A program made the translations under genes and the position numbers. The notes under the pieces are model-generated. The model searched no databases, was not told the DNA's origin, and saw only the letters and a list, made by a program, of their open reading frames with translations. Positions 17,004 to 24,896 of a stretch of DNA of 64,000 nucleotides are shown here, piece after piece (within the stretch, counting starts at the first letter, position 1; the number at the start of each line of letters is the position of its first letter). The DNA comes from Actinomycetota bacterium. Lineage in GTDB: Bacteria; Actinomycetota; Actinomycetes; S36-B12. Location: contig JAUXVJ010000009.1 of the NCBI GenBank assembly GCA_030684515.1, positions 310,001 through 374,000 of the forward strand, read 5' to 3'.

Positions 17004-18482
17004 GTGTCACAGCCCTTAGTTGTTCCTGCCCCGGATCCAATGCGCTGGAAAGCGCTGGTCGTCATCGCGATCTCGCAGTTGATGGTGGTGCTTGACGCTT
17101 CGATCGTGAACATCGCGCTGCCTGCCATGCAAGAAGACCTTGGCATCTCTGATGCCAACCGTCAGTGGATTGTCACGGCCTACACCCTTGCCTTCGGTGG
17201 TCTGCTGCTGCTCGGTGGTCGTATCGCTGACTACGCCGGTCGCAAGCGCATGCTCATCGTCGGTCTGATCGGCTTCGCAGCAGCATCAGCACTCGGTGGC
17301 GTTGCGCAAACCGAAGGCATGCTGATCTTCGCCCGCGGACTTCAAGGCGCAATGGCGGCACTCTTGGCTCCGGCAGCGCTGTCTCTCATTACGGTGACAT
17401 TCACCGACAGCAAGGAGCGCGCAAAAGCCTTCGGCGTGTATGGCGCACTCTCCGGCGCAGGTGCCGCAATCGGACTGATCATGGGTGGCATTCTCGTCGA
17501 GTACACCTCTTGGCACTGGACTCTGTTGGTGAACGTCCCGATTGCAATTGGCGCAGTGTTCCTCGCCATTGCCTATGTGCACGAGTCGAAGGCGACTGGC
17601 AATACCAAGTACGACATTCCGGGTGCGATCACTGGAACTCTTGGCATGGTGTCTGTCGTCTACGGCATCTCGAAAGCCACCACCGATGGGTGGACCGGCA
17701 CGAGCACGCTGACTTTCTTGATCGGCGGCTTGCTCATCCTCATGGTCTTCATCGTTATTGAAGCAAGGACGAGCCATCCTCTGCTCCCACTTTCGATCCT
17801 CTTGAACCGTAACCGCGGTGGTGCCTATCTCGCCTCGTTCTTCGTCGGCATCGGCATGTTCGCAATGTTCCTGTTCCTGTCCTACTTCTTCCAGGCAGTT
17901 CTCGGCTACTCCGCTCTCAAGAGCGGTCTGCTGTTCCTGCCGTTCTCGGTGGGTGTTGTCATCAGTGCAGGCATCGCCAGTCAGTTGCTCCCGAGGTACG
18001 GGCCTCGTTGGGTGACTTTTGCTGGATTTGTGCTGGGTGTCATCGGCATGGTCCTGTTCACACAGATGGCCTACGACGCCACATACTGGCCCGACATCCT
18101 GCCCGGCATGATTGTGATGAGTCTAGGTATGGGCTTGATCTTCGTGCCACTCTCAGCCGTTGCACTGTTTGGCGTTGGCAACCATGACGCCGGTGTGGCT
18201 TCAGCTGTGCTCAACACCAGCCAGCAGATCGGTGGCTCGGTGGGGCTTGCCTTCTTGAACACGATCGCGGCCTCAGCCACCACTGCGTACGTCGTGGCCA
18301 ATGCCGCAACCTCGCAGACTGATCCGGACTTCTTTGTGAAATCGCTCGTCACAGGCTTCGGAACTGCCTTCTGGTGGAGCGTGGGCATTCTTGCCTTCGC
18401 CGGTCTCATCTGGGTGTTCCTGGTCAACATGACCAAGGACGACATGACTGAGCATGACGCTGACGCTGTGATGGTGCTGTAG
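17004..18482 (+). CDS. MFS multidrug exporter, DHA2 (EmrB/QacA) family
   Basis: A 492-aa transporter with 14 predicted membrane segments. Motif A is GGRIADYAGRKRML after TM2. The first helix has LMVVLDASIVNIALPAMQEDL, the D1 motif (LDxTIVNVALP) of 14-TM drug:H+ antiporters. Motif C-like GALSGAGAAIGLIMGG lies in TM5. It should export hydrophobic drugs or metabolites in exchange for protons. No TetR-type regulator is adjacent, so regulation is unknown. Confidence 0.9.
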   Translation: MSQPLVVPAPDPMRWKALVVIAISQLMVVLDASIVNIALPAMQEDLGISDANRQWIVTAYTLAFGGLLLLGGRIADYAGRKRMLIVGLIGFAAASALGGVAQTEGMLIFARGLQGAMAALLAPAALSLITVTFTDSKERAKAFGVYGALSGAGAAIGLIMGGILVEYTSWHWTLLVNVPIAIGAVFLAIAYVHESKATGNTKYDIPGAITGTLGMVSVVYGISKATTDGWTGTSTLTFLIGGLLILMVFIVIEARTSHPLLPLSILLNRNRGGAYLASFFVGIGMFAMFLFLSYFFQAVLGYSALKSGLLFLPFSVGVVISAGIASQLLPRYGPRWVTFAGFVLGVIGMVLFTQMAYDATYWPDILPGMIVMSLGMGLIFVPLSAVALFGVGNHDAGVASAVLNTSQQIGGSVGLAFLNTIAASATTAYVVANAATSQTDPDFFVKSLVTGFGTAFWWSVGILAFAGLIWVFLVNMTKDDMTEHDADAVMVL

Positions 18483-18515
18483 CCGAAGAGCTCCACCACC
18501 ATCACGCGCTCAGGA

Positions 18516-19217
18516 CTACAGCAGGTTTGAGGTTCCGTGAATACGGGAGCCGAGAATCAAGAGCGTGGTCGCAATAGCGCTGGTCACTGCAGCAAGCACG
18601 AGGCACGACGGACCGCCCCAGTGCATCACCATCAGCGCGCCGAGTGCTCCGCCAATTCCTATTGACGCGATAGCGGCCAAGCGGCGCATCCAGATATGTC
18701 GAGGCTGACCGTGACCCGCAAGTCGACTATCGCGAGCAAGGTTCGTGATCGTGCTCGTCACCACAACAGTGGTGATGTCGGAATTGCCGATCGGCCGTAC
18801 CGATGCAACCTGCGCTCCCATCAACCCGGCGAGCACTGTCGTCAATGCGATCTGCTCGGCTCCAGCTAGACCAGGGGTTGCGTGCCAGTAGATCGCGATG
18901 GCCAATGTAATGAGGCTCGACACCACCAGCACCAGACCCCCCGACAGCTCGAAGCCGAGTCGCACTGAACGCTTGTTCGTCCTGGCGCCCAGCACTGCGC
19001 CGACGATGAACCCGGCCAAGGCGAAGGAGTTGTTCACGAACGGAATACCGTCAACACCGATCAAGCCGAAGCCGATGAACAGCACATTGCCAGTCATGTT
19101 GCCGGTGAAGACGCGATCGAGCGCGATGTAGGAGGCCGCATCGATGATGCCCGTTGATGCAGTGAGCATGAGCAAACCCACCGTGAAGTAGGTGGCCTGC
19201 GGGACACGGGTCACCAC
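18516..19217 (-). CDS. DUF1275 (YoaK-like) membrane protein
   Basis: A 233-aa protein with six hydrophobic segments and the family features TASTGIIDAASYIALDRVFTG and NMTGNVLFIGFGL. GTG 19217 gives the usual family length, with the first helix about ten residues from the start. A TTG at 19304 would add about 29 residues without family-like sequence. DUF1275 proteins are inner-membrane proteins of unknown function. It is convergent with the MFS gene. Confidence 0.8.
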   Translation of the reverse strand: MVTRVPQATYFTVGLLMLTASTGIIDAASYIALDRVFTGNMTGNVLFIGFGLIGVDGIPFVNNSFALAGFIVGAVLGARTNKRSVRLGFELSGGLVLVVSSLITLAIAIYWHATPGLAGAEQIALTTVLAGLMGAQVASVRPIGNSDITTVVVTSTITNLARDSRLAGHGQPRHIWMRRLAAIASIGIGGALGALMVMHWGGPSCLVLAAVTSAIATTLLILGSRIHGTSNLL

Positions 19218-19370
19218 GCGAACACCACCAACATCACTGAATCCCAACGTGGAAGAAGAGCACTGAGCGAGCAAGCTGAAGTTAGCAGCCGACCGCGAAA
19301 GCAACTCGAGGCACTGGGCTAGGATCGGCGGGCCCTTGGGGGGCTGCCGCGAGGCCTCCCCAAGTGCAAG

Positions 19371-19445
19371 GCCGCCTTAGCTCAGGGGTAGAGCAACGCA
19401 CTCGTAATGCGTAGGTCCGGGGTTCAAATCCCCGAGGCGGCTCCA
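19371..19445 (+). tRNA. tRNA-Thr (anticodon CGU), CCA encoded
   Basis: A complete cloverleaf can be drawn. The acceptor is GCCGCCT/AGGCGGC, the D arm includes GCTC..GAGC, the anticodon stem ACGCA/TGCGT encloses CTCGTAA (anticodon CGT), and the T arm is CCGGG-GTTCAAAT-CCCGG-like. The discriminator is T, followed by an encoded CCA. Its 3' 45 bases form the left copy of a 47-bp repeat that recurs at 21230, so the gene is the integration site of the following element. Confidence 0.97.
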
Positions 19446-19447
19446 TG
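19401..19447 (+). repeat. Left 47-bp att-type direct repeat (inside tRNA-Thr)
   Basis: Identical over 47 bp to 21230-21276; the bases just before it differ (A versus G). It covers the anticodon loop, variable loop, T arm, acceptor 3' strand and CCA of tRNA-Thr, plus TG. Confidence 0.9.
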
Positions 19448-19469
19448 ACAAAACGGACACTCGGTGTCC

Positions 19470-19490
19470 CTAATAACCCGCTAATAACCC
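19470..19490 (+). repeat. Left inner 21-bp repeat (two CTAATAACCC units)
   Basis: CTAATAACCC occurs twice, separated by one G. The identical 21-bp sequence recurs in the same orientation at 21122-21142. It lies 22 bp inside the left att copy. The arrangement resembles arm-type integrase sites or excisionase sites of tyrosine-recombinase elements; that role is inferred. Confidence 0.8.
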
Positions 19491-19639
19491 TGCGCTTCTA
19501 ACGCCCTTCGCTGAGCGTGAGTCATGGGCGGCATTTGCGGCGGTTCTCTGCTTCGCAGGCATTACGGATGTGTCCCAGTCGATTGCTATGCGAATCCACG
19601 GCTGGGCTAATGAAAGGCCTTCCTCACGCCTGAAGGCCC

Positions 19640-19686
19640 AATAGTATGCGAGTTATTGGCTAATAGCCAAGAATCTGCATACTATT
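19640..19686. promoter_or_regulatory. 47-bp nested palindromic operator/promoter of abiE
   Basis: Outer arms AATAGTATGC (19640-19649) and GCATACTATT (19677-19686) and an inner palindrome TTGGCTA-A-TAGCCAA (19656-19670) share the same centre, base 19663. TACTAT at 19680-19685 fits a -10 box with 6 nt to ATG 19692, and TTGGCT at 19656 is a plausible -35 with an 18-bp spacer. Known AbiEi antitoxins repress their own promoters by binding inverted repeats, so this is probably the AbiEi operator. A separate GGCCTTC...GAAGGCC hairpin precedes it (19616-19638). Confidence 0.75.
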
Positions 19687-19691
19687 GATCC

Positions 19692-20339
19692 ATGAACCTC
19701 GTCACTCATGAGGCTGCAGTGCCCGCGAAAGCGCTCATTCAGCCGACGCTCATGCTAACGGGGCGAAGTGCTGCAACGGTGTACGCGCAGCCGGGAGCCG
19801 AATTGAGCAGGCTGGCCAAGTCCGGCGCGATTATCAAGATTGCTCGGGGCTACTACGCAGCGATTCCTGTTGACAAACGCAAGGGGGACTGGCTGCCATC
19901 CCTTGAAACACTCACCGCCGGGCTGGCCACGGCAATCTACGGGCCGGGCCATGGCGCACTCTGGGGTCTGTCGGCCGCGCGCGTGCATGGTGCACTGCCG
20001 CGAGCACTGGCTACCGGCTTCGCCCTTGGACCGAACCAGCACCGTGCAATCGCCCTGACCGTCCGGCAGGGCAAAGTCGAGTTCCGCAAGCGTGATCCCG
20101 AAAGGCTTGAACTTGAGTACCTGACCACCGAACTCGGCCCCGGGCTTGTGACGAGCATTGAGCAAACGATCCTCGATCTCAGCGTGCGAGCCTTCAGTGA
20201 CGAATCAGAGCCTCGGGTTGAGGCGGTGCGCAACCTCATGGCGCTTGCTAACCCAGACCGACTGGATGAAGTCGCCACTCGTGTGCGTGGTCGTGCTGCC
20301 CTCGCACGTGCAAACAGGCTGGTGGCGGATGCTCACTGA
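19692..20339 (+). CDS. abiEi: AbiEi-type antitoxin (type IV TA, transcriptional repressor)
   Basis: A 215-aa protein with an N-terminal winged-helix region (ALIQPTLMLTGRSAATVYAQ, then LSRLAKSGAIIKIARGYYAA). The LxxLxxxGxIxRlxRGlYa pattern is typical of AbiEi antitoxins. GPGHGALWGLSAARVHGALP follows, like the conserved AS.lsAa..hGl part, and the C-terminal domain carries the toxin-antagonising function in known AbiEi. The start is ATG 19692; the mRNA is probably leaderless. It overlaps abiEii by 11 bp, so both are co-translated. It lies inside the tRNA-bounded element. Confidence 0.85.
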   Translation: MNLVTHEAAVPAKALIQPTLMLTGRSAATVYAQPGAELSRLAKSGAIIKIARGYYAAIPVDKRKGDWLPSLETLTAGLATAIYGPGHGALWGLSAARVHGALPRALATGFALGPNQHRAIALTVRQGKVEFRKRDPERLELEYLTTELGPGLVTSIEQTILDLSVRAFSDESEPRVEAVRNLMALANPDRLDEVATRVRGRAALARANRLVADAH

Positions 20340-21108
20340 CGACGACAGGCGGCGAGTCAAAGAACTCTTCGGAGTCGACGACGACCAAGTCCGACGCGAC
20401 CACCTCATCTCGCACGCGCTGGCGGCCCTCTCTCAAGAGATGCCCGATCGGATCCGATTCTTCGGCGGGACGGCCCTGTCACGCAGCTTTCTCACCAGCG
20501 GAAGGCTCAGCGAGGACATCGACCTCATCGCGATAGGCCCGAGACCCGAGATTGCCGAACTCATCACAAACACCCTGACGCGTCGCCTGGCACGGGAGTT
20601 CGGACGCCCGACATTCACTCGTTCCCTAGCCGACGTGCGGCCTGAGCAGCCAGTCACTGCGTCATTCCCCAGCGGGTCGACGGTCCAGATTCAATTGCTG
20701 CCCGAAGACCACTACCCGTCGTGGCCATTCGAATCCGTTGAGCTTGAACAGCGCTACTCAGATACTGGTCCTGCCGTTTTTCAAGTGCCGACGCTTCCCG
20801 CCTTCGTCGCTTGGAAAACCACGACATACATCGACCGTCGCGCGTCGCGCGACCTCTGGGACCTTGCCGCCCTTGCTGACGTCGGTGCGTACACATCCGA
20901 GGCCACAGACCTCTTCGGACGTCTTGGGATCTTCACATCACGACCGACTGAATCTTCACTGCCACCGGCACCATCCGAAGAGATATGGCAGCGCGACCTG
21001 GCACACCAGACTCGACTGAACATCAGTGCTGCGGATGCCAGGAGCACGGTCTTGCAGGCGTGGCGCGAAATCGGTGATGATGGTGCTCGCAGCAGTTCCA
21101 ATCGCTGA
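20329..21108 (+). CDS. abiEii: AbiEii-type nucleotidyltransferase toxin
   Basis: A 259-aa nucleotidyltransferase of the DUF1814/AbiEii class. ATG 20329 (MLTDDDRRRVKELFG) is chosen over an unlikely longer frame. The catalytic segment is FFGGTALSRSFLTSGRLSED then IDLIAIG: GG-x-AL..R and the S-x-DxD metal site. TYIDRRASRDLWDLAALA is the later conserved K.aA..DRr..RDl.Dl-like motif. Family members transfer nucleotides to tRNA acceptor ends and stop growth, giving phage defence or element maintenance. Here it would stabilise the island. Confidence 0.85.
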   Translation: MLTDDDRRRVKELFGVDDDQVRRDHLISHALAALSQEMPDRIRFFGGTALSRSFLTSGRLSEDIDLIAIGPRPEIAELITNTLTRRLAREFGRPTFTRSLADVRPEQPVTASFPSGSTVQIQLLPEDHYPSWPFESVELEQRYSDTGPAVFQVPTLPAFVAWKTTTYIDRRASRDLWDLAALADVGAYTSEATDLFGRLGIFTSRPTESSLPPAPSEEIWQRDLAHQTRLNISAADARSTVLQAWREIGDDGARSSSNR

Positions 21109-21121
21109 TCGAAGACCTTTG

Positions 21122-21142
21122 CTAATAACCCGCTAATAACCC
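21122..21142 (+). repeat. Right inner 21-bp repeat (two CTAATAACCC units)
   Basis: Identical to 19470-19490 and in the same orientation. It lies 13 bp after the abiEii stop and 87 bp inside the right att copy. One extra G precedes it here. The rest of 21109-21229 holds nothing recognisable. Confidence 0.8.
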
Positions 21143-21229
21143 GGCGCTGCGTGAACTGCCGCGGAGCTCTATGAGGGAAATGGCTTGCGGTGGAACAACT
21201 TTTGTGAGGAAAGCCGTTCGGCCATGGCG

Positions 21230-21276
21230 CTCGTAATGCGTAGGTCCGGGGTTCAAATCCCCGAGGCGGCTCCATG
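21230..21276 (+). repeat. Right 47-bp att-type direct repeat (tRNA-Thr 3' fragment)
   Basis: Copy of tRNA-Thr bases from the anticodon loop to CCA plus TG. No 5' half is present (upstream is GGCCATGGCG), so this is not a second tRNA gene. It marks the displaced end of the target. Confidence 0.9.
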
Positions 21277-21330
21277 TGTAACTGACGTAGATGCTTTACA
21301 TTTCGGTGCTCCTGAAACTACGGAGTGCTC

Positions 21331-21855
21331 ATGAGCGACAAACATGGTCTTTGTAGGCAACATTCATTTCAGGGTTCCGCCGATATCAACCTGAATGCCA
21401 TTGCGCCTTCTGCGGTTCTTCGCCAGTCATCTGACACTAAGCAGATCGGCGAGCACCTGCTCGGTGACATCTTCCGCAGCAGGGACATCGGTGGTGGGGC
21501 GAAGACCTTCTGGATCTTCTTCGTAATCATCATTCCGTGGCTGGGTCTCCTGGTGTATCTGATCGCTCGCGGCAAGGGCATGCAGGAGCGTCAGATCGAA
21601 CTGGCCCAACAAATGCAGGCAGCTCAGGCGAGTTACATCAAGTCAGTCGCCGGCGCGAGTACGACCGCGACTGATCAGATCAGTTCAGCCAAGTCGCTGC
21701 TTGACTCTGGCGCCATCACTGAGGATGAGTTCGCTGCATTGAAGACCAAGGCCCTCGCGCTTGCCATCGCCCTTCCTCTGTGCAACTCAGCGGGTCTGGC
21801 CGTGGCTCGGTGTCGCGGAAGCTGCTCTAGCAGAGGCGTTCAATCGCGATGGTGA
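21331..21855 (+). CDS. Rearranged SHOCT-domain membrane protein (partial paralogue of the 28085 gene)
   Basis: A 174-aa chimaeric frame. Bases 21460-21758 are about 93% identical, without gaps, to 28169-28467, and encode DIFRSRDIGGGAKTFWIFFV, a membrane helix, and the SHOCT-like SAKSLLDSGAITEDEFAALK. The first about 43 residues and the last about 32 are unrelated to the paralogue. The N-terminal membrane helix of the full copy is missing. Only about four of some 20 base differences change the protein, which suggests selection acted on this copy for a time. It begins about 55 bp after the att repeat. It may be a functional short form or a decaying duplicate. Confidence 0.55.
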   Translation: MSDKHGLCRQHSFQGSADINLNAIAPSAVLRQSSDTKQIGEHLLGDIFRSRDIGGGAKTFWIFFVIIIPWLGLLVYLIARGKGMQERQIELAQQMQAAQASYIKSVAGASTTATDQISSAKSLLDSGAITEDEFAALKTKALALAIALPLCNSAGLAVARCRGSCSSRGVQSRW

Positions 21856-21861
21856 GAGGGA

Positions 21862-22278
21862 CTAGTCCGCGAAGGGACCAAGGAGTCCAGCAGCATCCGA
21901 GGCCGCACATACAAACTCAATTTCGATGCCAGAGTCGTGAGTGAATCGAAGACTGACGGGGCTCGCAAATTTCTTGGTCCTGGAGTTCTCGGTGGCTGGC
22001 ATAGGTTTCGAGGTGCCCCCCGCCATTCCCAATGGCAGAGTACGAATGAGAAAAGTGCCGCCATGGACAATCAGGACGTCATGTACCCAGTGGGCAGTTG
22101 ACGTATAACGTGCGAATTCAGTGTTGAGCCCTGGGATCTTGTTCGTCGATGTACGCACCTTGCAGCGGAGCGAACCAGGGATGCTGCCTACTTTGGATCG
22201 TGTCCGGACAAGGAAGATCAGGATCATGGCGATGAGCCACAGCGGAATGCCAATGAAGATCAGGATTGCCCAGATCAT
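21862..22278 (-). CDS. Single-pass membrane protein, DUF2550-like
   Basis: A 138-aa protein with one N-terminal membrane helix (WAILIFIGIPLWLIAMILIF) followed by basic RTRSK and a soluble domain. The soluble part has ARYTSTAHWVHDVLIVHGGT and LRFTHDSGIEIEFVCAAS, which resembles the PH-like layout of DUF2550 proteins, but the match is from memory and weak. The start has a good SD (AGGGAG, 6 nt upstream of ATG). Function unknown. Confidence 0.6.
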   Translation of the reverse strand: MIWAILIFIGIPLWLIAMILIFLVRTRSKVGSIPGSLRCKVRTSTNKIPGLNTEFARYTSTAHWVHDVLIVHGGTFLIRTLPLGMAGGTSKPMPATENSRTKKFASPVSLRFTHDSGIEIEFVCAASDAAGLLGPFAD

Positions 22279-22406
22279 TTCAACTCCCTTGTCTGTTCAA
22301 CGACCAAAGTTATGGCGCTGCTCACAGCAGCACATCAACCCGATCAGCTGAGACTATGAGTGCGCCTGCAGGCGAAGCGGCGTGCACTCGTAACGGTTCA
22401 CGTTCT

Positions 22407-23051
22407 TCATCGACGTCGACTACGAACGAGAATGAGGACGCTGAGAGCTACTACCCAAGCCGGGAACAGGAATTGCACAAGGCTTGGTAGCGGCGGTGTC
22501 AGGAGAAGCAGGATCCCAATGGCGTAACCGGCGATTGCTAGCCAGCGGGGGATGGTCTTGCTGCGCATACCGGTTGTGGCAACAGTCAAGGTGAATATCG
22601 CAGCCATGCGTGCTCCGAAGGTTCCGAGCATGGCTGAGCCAAATGCCCACGCAAATCCCAACGTGTCTGATGAAAGCTCAATACCTGCGTCTGTAAGCAG
22701 CAAGATGGCCTTCAAAGCTGCCGCTGTTACGAACAGAGCGGCGATGAACAGCAATCCGGATCCCAGGAAGACCGTCTCGAAGAATCGATCTGTGCTCGAA
22801 CCCACTCGGGCTCGCACTACCGCGATGAACCACAAGAAGGCGATTCCAGCGAACGGAATGAGGTTAACCGCGAGGTTGATCGCCTCGCGCCGACTTGCGT
22901 CGTCGGCCCAGTCTGTCCACAGCGTTGCATCGGTGGGAGCGACGCTGTGGACCAGCAACAGCATCCACCCAAGGGTGAACCCGAAGATCAGCCCCGCCAT
23001 GGCCGCTGCCGCTGGTTGCCGAATTGCACTAGGCAGTGCAGTGTTGTTCAT
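22407..23051 (-). CDS. Polytopic membrane protein of unknown function
   Basis: A 214-aa protein with about six hydrophobic segments, for example AMAGLIFGFTLGWMLLLVHS, FAGIAFLWFIAVVRARVG and WLAIAGYAIGILLLLTPP. The start has a strong purine-rich SD (GGGAGGGAA). No characterised family was recognised. Its layout of an extracytoplasmic loop with WTDWADDASRREAINLAVNL between helices 1 and 2 is seen in uncharacterised actinobacterial membrane proteins. It is on the same strand as the SulP gene upstream (32 bp), so the two may share an mRNA. Confidence 0.7.
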   Translation of the reverse strand: MNNTALPSAIRQPAAAAMAGLIFGFTLGWMLLLVHSVAPTDATLWTDWADDASRREAINLAVNLIPFAGIAFLWFIAVVRARVGSSTDRFFETVFLGSGLLFIAALFVTAAALKAILLLTDAGIELSSDTLGFAWAFGSAMLGTFGARMAAIFTLTVATTGMRSKTIPRWLAIAGYAIGILLLLTPPLPSLVQFLFPAWVVALSVLILVRSRRR

Positions 23052-23082
23052 TGGCTTCCCTCCCTTTTGGTGCCGTGCCTCT

Positions 23083-24852
23083 TCAGGGTGTAGGACCGCT
23101 TTGCGTTGATGCGACCGCCGCCAGCACAGTCGGGTGGAAGTGCTCTGCTCCGATGATGTCTGTCAGACCTGTTTCGTCGAATCGATTGCGGAGCTCACTC
23201 GGCGCCTGCGCAATCTCAAGAGTGATATTGCGTGCCAAACAGCCAGCGTGAACTTCTGCAACAGCGTCCACTGCACTTGCATCCAAGCCGGAGATGGCGC
23301 TCGCATCGAGAACGATATGGGCCACTGGTTTGGGTGCACCGTCTACAGCTGACCAGACTCGTCGCTTGAAGAAATGCGCATTGGCGAAGAACAATCGTCC
23401 GATGAGCCGGTAGACAACCACGCCAGGTGCCACAACAGCCTGCGGATGCGATCGCACGTCCGAGTATCGACCTTCACTCTCAGACCAGCCAAGCACCGCA
23501 TCATCAGGAGCAGCAACTCGTCTGATGACATCGACGATGGACAACACCACGGCGACGGCGATGGCAGCCAGCACGCCGATAGTGATGACGAACAGAGCGG
23601 TGATCGCGGCGATTGCCACTTCCGAGCGGCTGCTTCGAGCCAAAGAACGCCATTGCTCAACGTCGATCAGCCGAAGCGAGGCGAACAGGATTACGGCTCC
23701 CAGGACTGCAGAAGGCAAGTACTGAATCGGCGCGGTGAGAAACAGCAAGATCAAAGCAATCGCCGTGAACCCAACCACCCCGCTCACCTGACTGGTTGCG
23801 CGCATCGAATCATTGACAGCCGTGCGCGAGCCGCTCGCCCCAATAGGCATTCCTTGGCTAAACCCGGAAGCCACGCTCGCCGCCCCGAAGGCGAGCAGTT
23901 CTTGGTCGGCATCGACAGTCTCACGATGCTTGGCGGCAAATGATCTGGCGGTGAGAATGGCATCGGCGAAACTGACCAAGAAGATTGCGATCGCCGGAAC
24001 GATCAGCGAAGTCAGTTCGGTCCCATCGATGTTGGGGCGCTCGAGTTCGGGCAGCCCGGCAGGGATGGGGCCAGTGAGTGCCACTCCGTGCGATGCGAGG
24101 TCAAGGGCCCAAGAGAAGAACATTCCTAAGATCACGACGATGAGGGCGCCAGGCATCCGAGGGGCAAACCTTTGAAGGAGAACAAGAACAGCCAAACTCA
24201 TCAGTGCAACTGCAACAGTCCACACATTGGCATCGTTCAAGTGGGCAAGGATGTCCAGCGCCACCCTGATGTCGCCCTCTGCATCACTTGAGACGCCGGT
24301 CAGCTTGGAAAGTTGGCCCAGCGCCATAAGGATGGCGACTCCGGAGATGTATCCGACGAGCACTGACTGAGAGAAGTAGTCAGCCAGCCAGCCAAGATGC
24401 AGTAGGCGGGCGAGTATGAAGATGCAGCCCACCGCAATAGCGAGGGCGGCTGCAAGTGTCGTGTACTCCGCAGACCCGGCGATTGCCAGCGGCGCAAGCG
24501 CAGTTGCCACGAGCAGGGCAACTGCTCCCTCCGGGCCGATCACTCCACGGCGCGTAGCGCCGAGTCCGGCGTAGATGAGAACGGGCAACAGCAGGGCGTA
24601 GAGCCCTGCGGTAACCGGAAGACCCGCGAGCTCGGCATAGGCCATGCCCGCGGGCAAGGCAAGCGCCGCGACCGTAAGTCCTGCTGTTGCATCGATCCGC
24701 AGGCGCCCTGTGGAGTAACCCTTCAGGGAACTCGTAAGAGGAAAGAAGCGCTGCAGTAGTGGCGGCTTGGAAGACGAGGCGAAAGGTGATCGATGTCCGT
24801 AGGCATCGTGAACAGATTGACGGGACGCATTGGATGATGCGTCGTCGCTCAT
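23083..24852 (-). CDS. SulP-family anion transporter with C-terminal STAS domain
   Basis: A 589-aa SLC26/SulP protein. The N-terminal transport domain shows RIDATAGLTVAALALPAGMA then YAELAGLPVTAGLYALLLPV, the SulP signature region, and about 12-14 membrane segments. A cytoplasmic STAS domain (residues about 465-575) ends the protein with HIVLDASAISGLDASAVDAV; the Ser between Ile and Gly fits the STAS loop. Substrates in this family include sulfate, bicarbonate and other anions, and cannot be assigned here. The start has GAGGA upstream. It is the last gene of a possible run DUF6325-24897 ORF-SulP. Confidence 0.9.
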   Translation of the reverse strand: MSDDASSNASRQSVHDAYGHRSPFASSSKPPLLQRFFPLTSSLKGYSTGRLRIDATAGLTVAALALPAGMAYAELAGLPVTAGLYALLLPVLIYAGLGATRRGVIGPEGAVALLVATALAPLAIAGSAEYTTLAAALAIAVGCIFILARLLHLGWLADYFSQSVLVGYISGVAILMALGQLSKLTGVSSDAEGDIRVALDILAHLNDANVWTVAVALMSLAVLVLLQRFAPRMPGALIVVILGMFFSWALDLASHGVALTGPIPAGLPELERPNIDGTELTSLIVPAIAIFLVSFADAILTARSFAAKHRETVDADQELLAFGAASVASGFSQGMPIGASGSRTAVNDSMRATSQVSGVVGFTAIALILLFLTAPIQYLPSAVLGAVILFASLRLIDVEQWRSLARSSRSEVAIAAITALFVITIGVLAAIAVAVVLSIVDVIRRVAAPDDAVLGWSESEGRYSDVRSHPQAVVAPGVVVYRLIGRLFFANAHFFKRRVWSAVDGAPKPVAHIVLDASAISGLDASAVDAVAEVHAGCLARNITLEIAQAPSELRNRFDETGLTDIIGAEHFHPTVLAAVASTQSGPTP

Positions 24853-24896
24853 ATCAGCAGTCCTCGTGTTGCGTGTTCAATCGCAACTGACCTTGG

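Larger units (their letters stand above)
19401..21276 (+). mobile_element. tRNA-Thr-integrated mini-island carrying AbiE, no integrase
   Basis: A 47-bp identical direct repeat, running from the anticodon loop of tRNA-Thr through CCA plus TG, occurs at 19401-19447 and 21230-21276. This is the expected attL/attR structure of a site-specific element entering the 3' half of a tRNA gene, with the intact gene kept at the left and a displaced 3' fragment at the right. The unit is 1829 bp. It holds the AbiEi/AbiEii pair, the AbiE operator, and one 21-bp repeat just inside each end. No recombinase, excisionase or replication gene is present. It is either a satellite mobilised in trans or a deletion remnant. 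Confidence 0.75.

Noticed and set aside
19335..19364. CTTGGGG...CCCCAAG hairpin just upstream of tRNA-Thr
   Set aside because: It could be a leader or processing structure, but the loop is long and there is no independent sign of function.
21230..21276. Second tRNA-Thr gene
   Set aside because: Only the 3' 45 bases of the tRNA plus TG are present; there is no D arm, no 5' acceptor strand and no full anticodon stem. It is the displaced target fragment.
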